Shown: positions 17,784 to 26,770 of the stretch, in pieces
How the letters are laid out: each line of letters opens with the position of its first letter
Numbering within the stretch: position 1 is the stretch's first letter
Assembly (NCBI RefSeq): GCF_004342985.1
Contig: NZ_SMBO01000004.1
Coordinates: 124,001-188,000 of the forward strand
Length of the DNA stretch: 64,000 nt
Direction: 5' to 3'
Source of the DNA: Novosphingobium sp. PhB57
Lineage (GTDB): Bacteria; Pseudomonadota; Alphaproteobacteria; Sphingomonadales; Sphingomonadaceae
Notes under the pieces: model-generated
Seen by the model: only the letters and a program-made list of their open reading frames with translations
Told to the model about the DNA's origin: nothing
Database searches by the model: none
Position numbers and translations under genes: made by a program

Positions 17784-20303
17784 CTAGAAGCTGTACCGGA
17801 GACGCGCGCCGTACGTTTGCGGCTCGCCCAGGTTCGCCACCTCGAACCCGGCCACTGCGAACAGCCCCGGGGTGAAGGTGTAGTAACGCTCCTTCGTCAC
17901 GTTGGTCATGAAGAGCGACAAGTCGACCGGCGACCCGGCGATCCGGCGCCAATCGAAATTCAGGTTGAGCAGGTCGATGGGCGCAAGCACGCCGATATCC
18001 CGCCCGCCGTTGGCGGCGATGCTGGCGGCATCGCGCGCGGCGTAATTGACCCGCTGCTTGCCGGTGTGGCTGTACGTCGCGCCCACCGAAACAGCGCCCA
18101 CGCCCTCGCCCAGTGGCAGCATGTAGTTCGCCGCCAGGACCACCTTGTGCTTGGGCGCCAGGGCCAGCTGGTCCCCGGGCAGCACGGTGGAGGAAACGAT
18201 GTAGGGGTCTGTCGGGGGCAGCTGCGGAAGATCGACCGACTTGATCCTGGTATTGAGGTAGGCGTAGCTCGCGTTGAGCGACAGGCCGTCGAACGGATTG
18301 AGGCCCGCTTCCACTTCCACGCCATAGATGCGCGAGCGGCCCGCGTTCACCGGGCCTGCCGTGGCGGATACGCCGCCGTTGACGGCGGGATTGTCCGCGA
18401 AGCCGACCTGAAGCTGCTGATCGGAGAAATCGTTGTAGAACGCAGCGACGTTGAAGTTGCCTCTCACCGGGCCGCGGAAGCTGGACTTCAGGCCGATCTC
18501 GTAAGCATCGACTTTTTCGGGACGGAATACCGAGAAGGCGACCGGCGCGTCTGACTTGATGCCGCCCGTGCGGTAACCGCGCGCGTACTTGGCGTAGAGC
18601 AGCAGGTCTTCCACCGGCTTGAAATCCAGCCCGACCAGCCAGGTCGGCGCCGAGGATTTCTGCGAGAGCTGCAGCGCGCAATCGGGAAGGCTGGTGTTAC
18701 CCCGCGTGCAACTGGCGGTCGGCGGTCCGACCGGCACCGGGAAAGTGGGGAACAGGTAGCTGATTTGCGCGGTGTCGCTCTGCTGCCGATCCCAGGTGTA
18801 GCGGATGCCTGCGGTCAGCTTGAGCTGATCGGTCAGCGCATAATTGGCCTGCGCATATGTGCCGATGCTGCGCGTGGTAAGGCGGCCCACGGTGTAGTTG
18901 ACGCTGCCGGCCTGGATCGGCGGAATGATCCCCGCCACCACCAGCGGCGTCACGTTCGGATTGAGGTTCGCCAGGAAGCCGAGAATGTCCGTACACTGCA
19001 ACTGCGCGATATCCGTGCAGTTGATCGTGTTGGGAGACTGCGATCCGGTCAGGCTCAGCGGCGCCGATCGCTCGTAGTAGACGCCGGCCTGCCAGGTGAG
19101 CCGCCCGTCGCCCGAATTGCCCTGCAACTGGAATTCTTCAGTGAAGGTCGATTGATTGCTGAGCCCCTTTGCATTGGGCGCCGGGATCACGGTTGCGAAG
19201 TTGAACGGTACGCTGGGCAGGAAGCCGGGGATTGCCGGGGTGGAGAACTGGGTGCCGAACAGCGCGGAGCGCAGCGTCTGCTTCAACTGGGCATAGCTGG
19301 CGATGTTCTTGACCGTCAGGTGGTCCGATGCCTGCCATGTGGTCGTATTGATGACCTGCCAGGTCTCGGTCTTGGACTTGGCACCCTCCACATCGCTTCG
19401 CGCCGTATAGAAGCCCTCGGCCTTGGCCTCGGCATCCGCAAGCTGGGCGCAGGCGAAATCGCCAAGCGCAACGCCGGGGTTGCAGGCGATCAGCTTCTGG
19501 AGCGGGCCGCTCGTGTCCGACTTGGTGTAGGAGGCGATCATGTAGTTTTCGAGGTTCGGAGTCAGGTCCGCCACGATGCTGGCGCGGGCCGCCAGATAGT
19601 CGATGTCGTTGAAGCGGGATGGCCCGATGCCGCTGGTGTTGCGCAGCCAGCCGTCCCGCTTCTGCCGGTCCACGCCCAGCCTCACCCGGAAGGTTTCCGC
19701 CACGGGGATGTTGACCACGGCCTGCAAACGCCGCTGGTCGTAATTGCCCAGAGTGCCCTCGACATAGCCCTCGAAAGCGGAAGTGGGCTTTTGCGGCACG
19801 AGCAGCACCGCACCGCCGGTGGTGTTGCGGCCGAAGAGCGTTCCCTGCGGCCCTTTCAGCACCTGCACGTTCTGCAGATCGAAGAAGCTGCCCGGCCCCG
19901 CGCCGTCCCCCGATGGAATGCTGGGACTGCCGCCGCGCGGCGCCACCACATCCGCGAAATAGTTGCCCACCGACGGCGCGGTGCCGATATCCTGAACGAA
20001 GCCGCGAATGGCGAAGGTGGAATTCTCGCTGCCGAAACTGGTATTCGCTGACAGGGAGGGCGTGAGTTTGGCCAGGTCCTCCGCATTGACGATGTTGGCC
20101 CGGGAGATCTCCTGCTGATTGAAAACGGTGATCGAGATGGGAACGTCCTGCAAACGCTCCTCCACCCGGCGGGCGGTGACGATGATATCTGCATTCGCGG
20201 TGGAGACGTTCCGGCCCGCGGCCTCCTGAGCGCCGGCCTTGGGTGCCAGCACCGAGGCGAGCGAAGTGGAAGCTATCAATGCGAAATAGCGCTTCTTTGT
20301 CAT
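17784..20303 (-). CDS. TonB-dependent receptor
   Basis: 839 residues from MTKKRYF, where GGGAT lies upstream; ATGs at 20315 and 20381 are alternatives. The signal peptide ends near KAGAQ. The plug domain starts with ADIIVTARRVEERLQDVPIS and includes VLKGPQGTLFGRNTTGG, followed by a beta-barrel ending in the C-terminal aromatic LRYSF needed for outer-membrane insertion. There is no N-terminal signalling (STN) domain, so it is a plain transporter of the large sphingomonad catabolic receptor group. It lies upstream of the P450/SDR/M24 block and divergent from a TetR regulator with clear operator-like repeats between them. The ligand is probably the P450 substrate. Confidence 0.93.
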   Translation of the reverse strand: MTKKRYFALIASTSLASVLAPKAGAQEAAGRNVSTANADIIVTARRVEERLQDVPISITVFNQQEISRANIVNAEDLAKLTPSLSANTSFGSENSTFAIRGFVQDIGTAPSVGNYFADVVAPRGGSPSIPSGDGAGPGSFFDLQNVQVLKGPQGTLFGRNTTGGAVLLVPQKPTSAFEGYVEGTLGNYDQRRLQAVVNIPVAETFRVRLGVDRQKRDGWLRNTSGIGPSRFNDIDYLAARASIVADLTPNLENYMIASYTKSDTSGPLQKLIACNPGVALGDFACAQLADAEAKAEGFYTARSDVEGAKSKTETWQVINTTTWQASDHLTVKNIASYAQLKQTLRSALFGTQFSTPAIPGFLPSVPFNFATVIPAPNAKGLSNQSTFTEEFQLQGNSGDGRLTWQAGVYYERSAPLSLTGSQSPNTINCTDIAQLQCTDILGFLANLNPNVTPLVVAGIIPPIQAGSVNYTVGRLTTRSIGTYAQANYALTDQLKLTAGIRYTWDRQQSDTAQISYLFPTFPVPVGPPTASCTRGNTSLPDCALQLSQKSSAPTWLVGLDFKPVEDLLLYAKYARGYRTGGIKSDAPVAFSVFRPEKVDAYEIGLKSSFRGPVRGNFNVAAFYNDFSDQQLQVGFADNPAVNGGVSATAGPVNAGRSRIYGVEVEAGLNPFDGLSLNASYAYLNTRIKSVDLPQLPPTDPYIVSSTVLPGDQLALAPKHKVVLAANYMLPLGEGVGAVSVGATYSHTGKQRVNYAARDAASIAANGGRDIGVLAPIDLLNLNFDWRRIAGSPVDLSLFMTNVTKERYYTFTPGLFAVAGFEVANLGEPQTYGARLRYSF

Positions 20304-20474
20304 CAGTGATCCCATCCCGTTTTGTTTTTTATCGGTGTGCTCACCAGTCTTGGCCGGTCTCGTCCCTTCTGGAATCTGCATTTTCCCGGGCGGCCATGCG
20401 CCGCGGATCGTGCCGCTGCGACGTCAATCGAGACGTCCCATCGGAAATTCCCGAAGTTCCCTTTCTCTCCCCAC

Positions 20475-20496
20475 ATGAGTCGTCTATGCGACTCAT
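20475..20496. promoter_or_regulatory. Palindromic operator candidate for the TetR regulator
   Basis: Perfect inverted repeat ATGAGTCG-6 nt-CGACTCAT in the gap between the TonB receptor and the TetR gene, ending 38 bp before the TetR start. TetR dimers bind such palindromes. A second palindrome follows immediately. Confidence 0.55.
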
Positions 20497-20497
20497 T

Positions 20498-20520
20498 GTC
20501 GCTTTGCGACTACTGGTCGC
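20498..20520. promoter_or_regulatory. Second palindrome and half-site of the TetR operator cluster
   Basis: GTCGC-TTT-GCGAC (20498-20510) is a perfect palindrome; a further GTCGC half-site lies at 20516-20520. With the palindrome at 20475 the GTCGC/GCGAC core occurs repeatedly within 46 bp, ending 14 bp before the TetR ATG. Confidence 0.5.
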
Positions 20521-20534
20521 ATAACGAGGTGCTA

Positions 20535-21089
20535 ATGACGTCGTCAACCCGGAAAGACCCACGCCTGGCCCGCACGGACGAGGCGCTGGAACAAGCGCTG
20601 CTGACTCTCTTGATTCAAAGTCCGTTCGACCAGATCACGATCGTCGAAATCTGTCGGACGGCCGGAATTCACAAGGCAACATTCTTTCGTCGATACGAAA
20701 GCAAAGAAGCACTTCTGGATCAGATCGCGCGGGAGCAAATCGACCGGCTTGTCGCCATGACGTTGCCGGTCGGTCATAATTTAGCAGGTTTTACAGCGCT
20801 TTGCCTCTACGTCGAAGAACGCAGCGCATTGTGGACGGCTCTGCTGAACGGGGGCGCGGCGGGCGCGATGCGCGAGGAACTGCTCGCCGTGTCCCGCGCG
20901 CTGGTCAGCAAGGGCGGGCTGAGCGAAACCCGGCTGCCTGCCGATCTGGCGGCGGTCTGCACGGTGACATTGATCGTGGAGACGATTTCGTGGTGGCTTC
21001 ACCAGCCCGAAGCCGAACGCCTCAGCCCCGTCACACTCGCCGAGATGCTTCTGGACATGGTGGCGGCGCTTTCCCAACCCCGGAAATGA
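20535..21089 (+). CDS. TetR-family transcriptional regulator
   Basis: 184 residues from the ATG preceded by ACGAGG; the longer open frame upstream lies in the operator region. The N-terminal helix-turn-helix (about 15-60) reads ITIVEICRTAGIHKATFFRR. The C-terminal ligand domain is short and of the TetR_C type seen in small TetR/AcrR proteins. It is divergent from the TonB receptor; inverted repeats overlapping the TetR promoter region suggest autorepression and control of the receptor and P450 operon. The inducer is unknown. Confidence 0.88.
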   Translation: MTSSTRKDPRLARTDEALEQALLTLLIQSPFDQITIVEICRTAGIHKATFFRRYESKEALLDQIAREQIDRLVAMTLPVGHNLAGFTALCLYVEERSALWTALLNGGAAGAMREELLAVSRALVSKGGLSETRLPADLAAVCTVTLIVETISWWLHQPEAERLSPVTLAEMLLDMVAALSQPRK

Positions 21090-21198
21090 GCGGGAGCTGG
21101 CAGACTGGCGGGAGGATCCTCGGGGGATCGCCTTCTCCGGCATGCTCTGACACATTATGCCGTGCCTTTCGAACTCCCGACCGAATGGAGAGACAGCG

Positions 21199-21606
21199 AT
21201 GACGTCAGTGACATCCGGTTCCTGTCAATGCGGCGCGGTCCGGTTCGCCATCCACGGGCCTTTCGAGAACTTCTATCTCTGCCACTGCAGTCGCTGCCGA
21301 AAGGACACGGGGTCAGCGCATGCATCGAACCTGTTTTCGTCAAAGGCAACAATAGTGTGGCATGGCGGAAACGATCGGATCGTGCACTATCGCATTCCCG
21401 GAACCCGCCATGCCAGGAGCTTCTGCGCGATCTGCGGATCCGGCCTGCCGAACGTCCAGATGGACGGCGCCTTGCTCGTAGTGCCCGCGGGGTGCCTCGA
21501 TGACGAAGTCGTCATCTCCCCGGATGCCCATATCTGCCTCTCCAGCCGGGCAAGCTGGGAGGACCGGATGGCCGATGTTCCAAGACTGGCCGGCCTGCCG
21601 GAGTAG
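21199..21606 (+). CDS. GFA-family zinc protein (CENP-V/GFA domain)
   Basis: 135 residues from the ATG with GGAG upstream. The zinc ligands of the GFA fold are all visible: GSCQCGAVRF (residues about 7-9), CHCSRCRKDTGS (about 29-34) and FCAICGSGLP (about 75-78). The family was named for glutathione-dependent formaldehyde-activating enzyme, but most members have no proven activity; small-molecule or glutathione adduct binding is the common suggestion. It stands alone 109 bp behind the TetR gene and is convergent with a response regulator. Confidence 0.9.
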   Translation: MTSVTSGSCQCGAVRFAIHGPFENFYLCHCSRCRKDTGSAHASNLFSSKATIVWHGGNDRIVHYRIPGTRHARSFCAICGSGLPNVQMDGALLVVPAGCLDDEVVISPDAHICLSSRASWEDRMADVPRLAGLPE

Positions 21607-21750
21607 CCGCCACCCCCGCCCCTCTGCACGAACCGGGATGATGGCTCGGGAATGTCGCCGATGCTGTAGCGGGGGGCGCCCGGGACAATCCGGACACCTC
21701 TTCGCTGCGCCGAAATCGCGACGCCGATCAAGCCATCGATTTTCGTATTT

Positions 21751-22395
21751 CTATATCGAAACCAGGTTGTTCCTGACCGCGTATCGAACCAGCTGGGATA
21801 CCGAAACGAAGTTCAGCTTGTTCATCGCAGCTGCGCGGTGGGTTTCGACGGTCTTGGCGCTCACACCCAGGATATGGGCGACTTGCTTGTTCATCTGCCC
21901 TTCGGCGACGAGCTGGACCACCTGCCGCTCGCGGCAGGTCAGTGTCTGCTGTCGGAGATTTACAGGCTGGAAGAGCTTTTCCGCCACGAATTCGGACATG
22001 GATGAGGAAATATAGGCCTTACCGAGCTGAACGTTGCGGGCCGCGGCAACGAGTTGATCGAAGCTGTCGGTCTTGAGCACGATCGCGCGCACGCCGGCGC
22101 TGATATAGTCCATCACCAGATCGTCGGTGATGAACGATGTAAACAATATGATGTTCAGCGCCGGCAATCTCTCCCGCAGGCATCGCGAGAGATCGATGCC
22201 GTTGAGCGAGGGCAGAGTGTGATCAAGGATCACCAGATCGGGCTGAACCGTTGCCGCCAAATTCAGGGCTTCCCGGCCATCCGCTGCATCGGCAACGACT
22301 TTCCATTGCTCCTTGCATTCAAGCAGAGTCTTCACGCCTAAACGAAAAACTTCCTGCTGATCGACGACCATCACGCTCGATAGCTTCGTCGCCAT
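21751..22395 (-). CDS. NarL/LuxR-type response regulator (orphan)
   Basis: 214 residues from MATKLSS, preceded by GAGGTGGATT; the open frame extends upstream without a ribosome site. The receiver domain has Asp58 as phosphate acceptor (VILDHT), Thr86 and Lys108. The usual double acidic pocket is altered: VVDQQE has only Asp12, with Gln in the second position. The C-terminal LuxR helix-turn-helix is LTCRERQVVQLVAEGQMNKQ followed by VAHILGVSAKTVETHRAA. No histidine kinase gene is adjacent. It is divergent from the DUF1254 pair across a 354-bp gap with repeated CTAGGGAT motifs, and may control that pair. Confidence 0.92.
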   Translation of the reverse strand: MATKLSSVMVVDQQEVFRLGVKTLLECKEQWKVVADAADGREALNLAATVQPDLVILDHTLPSLNGIDLSRCLRERLPALNIILFTSFITDDLVMDYISAGVRAIVLKTDSFDQLVAAARNVQLGKAYISSSMSEFVAEKLFQPVNLRQQTLTCRERQVVQLVAEGQMNKQVAHILGVSAKTVETHRAAAMNKLNFVSVSQLVRYAVRNNLVSI

Positions 22396-22749
22396 AATCC
22401 ACCTCGTCATATCGCGAGTTGCAAAACTAGGGATGATTATTGGCGACCCCGATTCTCTAGGGATATTACCTAGGAGAGTGGAGTAAGGTTTCTCTATCCG
22501 GAAAAACCCCGATAGCTGGTTGTCTTTGATGTACAAGGTAAAGATTGCAGGCAAAGGACGGATTTAGAGAAAATGGCTATCGGCATCGAAACCGATGAGC
22601 CGCCTCCCTGTCCTCGCCCCACTGCGTGACCGCGAAGTTCCACGAAGATCAGGGCCAGGCCCCGGATACCGCCGGAATTTGCAAGGGTCTTCCCGGATAC
22701 AATGCCGAACCGTTCCCAATAGGCTGGCGTTTTCCAATGGAGCGCAGGC
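22396..22749. promoter_or_regulatory. 354-bp divergent intergenic region with CTAGGGAT repeats
   Basis: No gene is visible. CTAGGGAT occurs twice in the same orientation at 22427-22434 and 22457-22464, exactly 30 bp (about three helical turns) apart, and the second lies in an imperfect inverted repeat (TCTCTAGG, 7-nt spacer, CCTAGGAGA). These are candidate binding sites for the adjacent response regulator. Confidence 0.35.
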
Positions 22750-24147
22750 ATGTCAGAAAACAATGTCGCGTCGCGCAAGGCTCTCGGCGAGCCGGCCGCG
22801 GCTTACTCGCCGAAGGAAATCGCTCGGCGAACCGTCTATCGCCGCGCGGTCGAGGCGGTGATCTGGGGCATGCCCGCGGTGAATTTCGACCTGATGCTCC
22901 AGGCCTTCATCGCGGCAGGCGGCGCGGCGAACCAGGTGGCCTATTGGTCCAGACTGCTCGATGACAAAAACCAGACCCTGACGCCGAACCCCGACACGAT
23001 CTACCTCAACCCCTTCTACGACACGCGGGATGGGCCGATGGTGCTGGAAATTCCGCCGGCCGAAGGCGGTTCGATCACCGGCAGCGTGGACGATTGCTGG
23101 CAGAATGCGATCGAGGATGTCGGCCCGGCGGGGTTCGACAAAGGCAAGGGCGGCAAATACCTGATCCTGCCGCCGGATCATGAAGGCACCGTGCCCGAAG
23201 GCTATATCGCGCTCCGCTCGGATACCTATCAAGGCTTCGCCATACTTCGCTCCAACGTCAAGAGCAGCGGCGAGGCGGATGTCGCCGGGGCCGTTGCCTA
23301 TGGGCGGCGCATCCGCTTCTATCCGCTGGCAGACGCCGGAAACCCGCCGAAGACCCGGTTCGTTGACCTGGCGGGCATCCCCTTCGACGCCACGATCCCC
23401 TATGACGCCCGGTTCTTCCATTCGCTCGCCCGCATAGTGGATCGGGAACCCTGGCTCACGCGCGACAAGGCGATGATCGATCCGCTCCGCTCGCTGGGCA
23501 TTGCCAAGGGCGCCGCCTTCGCGCCGGACGCCGACACCGCCGACCTGCTTGACAAAGCCGCCGACGAGGCGTTGGCCTGCCTGGACGGGCTTTACGAGGC
23601 CGCGTTCGATCCGCCCTTCTATACCGGCGGGCGATGGTCCCTGCCTGCGCTGAAGGAAGTCGTGGAGGGCATGCCCAGCTTTTTCGCCGATCCCGATTCC
23701 TATCCGGTCGACGGCCGGGGCGTGACGTATTCGATGGCCTATTTCAGCGCCAAGCATCTCGGCGCCGGGCAGTTCTATCTCATGGCGATCCGCGACCGGG
23801 ATGGCGAGCCGCTGGATGGCGAGGCGCATTACACACTGCAAGTACCGGCAGACGCCCCGGTCGATCTCTACTGGTCGGCCACCGCCTACGACCGCGAGAC
23901 CCATGCGCTCATCCAGGGCGTGCCGCGCGCCAGCCGCGCATCGAGCAGCCACGGCATCGGCAGCGATGCCGACGGATCGGTCACCCTGTTCTTCGGCCCC
24001 GAGGCGCCCGCAGGCAAGGAGGCCAACTGGGTCCCCACCCGGCCCGGCCGCGGCTTTGAAGTGCTGTTCCGTCTCTATGGCCCGCAAAAGCGGTTCTTCG
24101 AAAAGACATGGGTACTGCCCGACATCGAAAAGGTATCCGTACGATGA
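22750..24147 (+). CDS. DUF1254/DUF1214 domain protein, first of a tandem pair
   Basis: 465 residues, no signal peptide. The DUF1254 part (about 30-190) includes GMPAVNFDLML and TLTPNPDTIYLNPFYD; the DUF1214 part (about 320-460) includes the family-typical APVDLYWSATAYDRETHAL and GSDADGSVTLFFGPEAP. These two-domain proteins are widespread in soil bacteria; I know of no firmly established biochemical activity. The next gene starts inside its stop codon (ATGA) and encodes a diverged copy of the same architecture. It is divergent from an orphan NarL-type regulator. Confidence 0.9.
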   Translation: MSENNVASRKALGEPAAAYSPKEIARRTVYRRAVEAVIWGMPAVNFDLMLQAFIAAGGAANQVAYWSRLLDDKNQTLTPNPDTIYLNPFYDTRDGPMVLEIPPAEGGSITGSVDDCWQNAIEDVGPAGFDKGKGGKYLILPPDHEGTVPEGYIALRSDTYQGFAILRSNVKSSGEADVAGAVAYGRRIRFYPLADAGNPPKTRFVDLAGIPFDATIPYDARFFHSLARIVDREPWLTRDKAMIDPLRSLGIAKGAAFAPDADTADLLDKAADEALACLDGLYEAAFDPPFYTGGRWSLPALKEVVEGMPSFFADPDSYPVDGRGVTYSMAYFSAKHLGAGQFYLMAIRDRDGEPLDGEAHYTLQVPADAPVDLYWSATAYDRETHALIQGVPRASRASSSHGIGSDADGSVTLFFGPEAPAGKEANWVPTRPGRGFEVLFRLYGPQKRFFEKTWVLPDIEKVSVR

Positions 24148-25544
24148 GCAAGATCCCGGACGGCTATACCGCCACGGAAACCCGCATCGGCGCGCTCTCG
24201 CTCGACCGCCAGGGATTGCCGGACCAGGCGGCGATCGACACGCTCTATGCCCAGCGCGATTTCCAGCGCGCCTGCCAATGCTATCTCTGGGCGCTGCCGA
24301 TCGTCAGCTATGCCCAGTGGCAGAACCAGCATGAGACCGTGTTCGGCGCGAGGGACGGCGATGTCGTCCAATATGTCTCGGTGCGCGACAAGCTCGGGCT
24401 GATCACGGCCAATGCCACCACGCCTTATGTCCTGGGCTTTGCCGATACCGCGAAGACCGGTCCCTTGATCGTGGACTTTCCGGCCGGGGAAACGGCGGGC
24501 GGCGCCGGCGATTTCTGGGAGCATTCCAGCAGCGATTTCGGCCTGACCGGCCCCGACAAGGGCAAGGGCGGCCGCTACCTCCTGCTCGGTCCGGGGCAGG
24601 AAGCGCCTGCCGGCGTGGAAGCCGATTTCGTCGTCCGGAGCCAGACGTTCAACGTTTTCCATGCCTTCCGCATCCTCACCACCGACCCTGTCGAGGCGGA
24701 CCGCATCCTGCACGCCTATCAGGTCTATCCGGCGAGCGAGGCCGCAAACCCGCGCAAGACCCGCATCGTCACGCCCGATGGCCGGCCCTGGAGCGGCACC
24801 CAGCCTACCGGCATGGCCTATTGGCAGCGCCTGCACGAAATCCTTCAGGTGGAGCCGGTGAAGGAGGAGGACCGGCTGTTCATGGCGATGCTCAAGCCGC
24901 TGGGCATCGAGAAGGACAAGCCCTTCCATCCGGCGGCCGATCAGGTCCGCGCCCTCACGGACGGAGCGCAGATCGGCCAGTTGATGGCGATGGCCAATTC
25001 GTTCGACAAGCGCTTCGAAACCGCGCGCTATGCCGGGCATTGGGACCGTGCGGTGAACGTCGGCATGAGCCAGCAGGCCGAGTTCTATTCGCAGCTCGAT
25101 GAGCGCGCCTCGTGGTTTTACGAGGCGGTGGGCCTGTCGGAGGGGATGACCACTCACACGCCGGGCGAGGGCCAGGCCTATCTTTCCGCCTATCGCGACG
25201 CCCAGGGCCAGTGGTTCGATGGCGGCAAGGCTTATTCGCTGCGCGTTCCCCCGGAAGTGCCCGCCGGCCAGTGGTGGTCGGTCGCGCTCTACGATATCGA
25301 GACGCGCTGCTTCATCGACACGAAATACGACAAGGCCGAAATCGGATCGCGCAGCCATCTGGCCGCCGATCCGGACGGTTCGGTCACCCTGGTCTTCGCG
25401 CCTGAGCCGCCGACCGGGTCTCCCGAAAGCAACTGGATCCCCACCGCCCCCGGCCGCGCCTGGTTCGCCTATTTCCGGCTCTATGCACCGCTGCAGCCCT
25501 ATTTCGACGCCAGTTGGAAGCTGCCGGACATCACCGCGTCGTGA
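24144..25544 (+). CDS. DUF1254/DUF1214 domain protein, second of a tandem pair
   Basis: 466 residues starting at MSKIPDGYTATETR, whose ATG overlaps the stop of the first copy. DUF1254 region about 35-190 (CQCYLWALPIVSYAQWQ, LITANATTPYVLGFAD), DUF1214 region about 340-460 (GQWWSVALYDIETRCFIDT, AADPDGSVTLVFAPEPP). The two proteins are clearly paralogous but well diverged, which suggests an old duplication kept as two subunits or two specificities. There is no signal peptide. Function unknown. Confidence 0.9.
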   Translation: MSKIPDGYTATETRIGALSLDRQGLPDQAAIDTLYAQRDFQRACQCYLWALPIVSYAQWQNQHETVFGARDGDVVQYVSVRDKLGLITANATTPYVLGFADTAKTGPLIVDFPAGETAGGAGDFWEHSSSDFGLTGPDKGKGGRYLLLGPGQEAPAGVEADFVVRSQTFNVFHAFRILTTDPVEADRILHAYQVYPASEAANPRKTRIVTPDGRPWSGTQPTGMAYWQRLHEILQVEPVKEEDRLFMAMLKPLGIEKDKPFHPAADQVRALTDGAQIGQLMAMANSFDKRFETARYAGHWDRAVNVGMSQQAEFYSQLDERASWFYEAVGLSEGMTTHTPGEGQAYLSAYRDAQGQWFDGGKAYSLRVPPEVPAGQWWSVALYDIETRCFIDTKYDKAEIGSRSHLAADPDGSVTLVFAPEPPTGSPESNWIPTAPGRAWFAYFRLYAPLQPYFDASWKLPDITAS

Positions 25545-25720
25545 CGCCGGGCGCGGCACATGTCTTGGGAAAATATCCCGCCGATCTGGAGTGTTCTCCC
25601 GATACCCGGTCGCCGCGGCCGCTGCGCACTCTTCTCGGCACCCAGCACGGATCCCGTGGATGTCAGCGGCGCGGCCGCGATCGATCATGAGGCAGAGATG
25701 AAAATCCTCCTGCGCAAGCA

Positions 25721-26581
25721 ATGACCCTGCTCAGTGCCCTGAAGCTGGCGCTGGTGGCCAGCATCTTCCTGAGCGTTCTGGCCCTGGCGCTGCGCGCGCG
25801 GGCGGCCGACGTGTTCTACCTCTTCCGCGAATGGCGGCTGGGACTGCGGGCGTTCATCGCGATGTTCGTGGTGGTGCCTGCGGTGGCCATCTTCATCGCC
25901 TATGCCTTCGAGCTGAAACCGGCGGTGGAAATCGCCCTCATCGCGCTCGCGTTCTCGCCGGTGCCCCCGCTGCTGCCGAAAAAGCAGATCAAGGCCGGAG
26001 GCGCCGCGTCCTACACCACGGGCCTGATGGTGGGCGCCTCGCTCGCCTCGCTTGTCGCCGCGCCGATAGGCATCGCGCTGGCGGGCCACGTCTTCGGGAT
26101 CGAGACTCATGTGTCGGTGCCGGGCATCGTCAAGACGCTGGGAATGCTCATCGCCGTGCCGCTGGCCCTGGGGCTCCTCGCCCAGCGCCTGTTCGGGGAG
26201 AGTGCCCGCACTATCGCCTCCGCACTCGGCCATTTCGCCTTGCTGCTGCTGGCCGCCTGCGCGCTCGTGCTGCTCTTCGTCATTGCCCCGGCGCTCTGGG
26301 CCGTGATGGGCGACGGGACGATCGTGGCGATCGTTGCCATGATCCTGGCCGGACTGGCGGCGGGCTACCTCCTGGCCGGACCCACGCCGGAAGACAGGGC
26401 AGCCCTCTCGCTCGCCGCCGCAGCGCGCCATCCAGGCATCGCCATGGGCATCGCGGCAGTGAACTTCCCTGACGAGAAGCTCGCGCCTGCCGCTATCCTG
26501 CTGTTCTTCATCCTGAGCGCCGTGCTCTCCATGCCCCTGCTGCACCTGCTGGGAAAAGCCACGGCAAATCCCTCCGCCTGA
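25721..26581 (+). CDS. BASS-type (bile acid:sodium symporter-like) transporter
   Basis: 286 residues with about nine hydrophobic helices. The family features are a conserved LIALAFSPVPPLLP segment (about 76-89) and AAARHPGIAMGIAAVNFP (about 232-249), the latter a crossover-helix motif of the BASS superfamily. The related arsenite and bile-acid carriers use sodium or proton coupling. The gene is 176 bp downstream of the DUF1254 pair on the same strand, possibly in the same unit. The substrate, probably an organic anion, is not known. Confidence 0.82.
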   Translation: MTLLSALKLALVASIFLSVLALALRARAADVFYLFREWRLGLRAFIAMFVVVPAVAIFIAYAFELKPAVEIALIALAFSPVPPLLPKKQIKAGGAASYTTGLMVGASLASLVAAPIGIALAGHVFGIETHVSVPGIVKTLGMLIAVPLALGLLAQRLFGESARTIASALGHFALLLLAACALVLLFVIAPALWAVMGDGTIVAIVAMILAGLAAGYLLAGPTPEDRAALSLAAAARHPGIAMGIAAVNFPDEKLAPAAILLFFILSAVLSMPLLHLLGKATANPSA

Positions 26582-26770
26582 GTGGCCGGTACCGGGGTGC
26601 CGTGGGCATCTCGATCAGCCCGCAGCTTGTCATCGCCTTGATAGTAACCCTGCCTCGACTGCCCTCCTCCAATGGCTTGGCCAAGCCCTCCATTGCCGCA
26701 TGATGAAACCTTATTGCAAATAGCGGGATTTCATTTAGGCCAAGGAGAATAAGCCACGGCAGGAGAGGAC

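Noticed and set aside
26702..26709. GATGAAAC upstream of the GH2 gene as a further ECF promoter
   Set aside because: No CGTTTC 13 nt downstream and the first base of GGATGAAAC differs.
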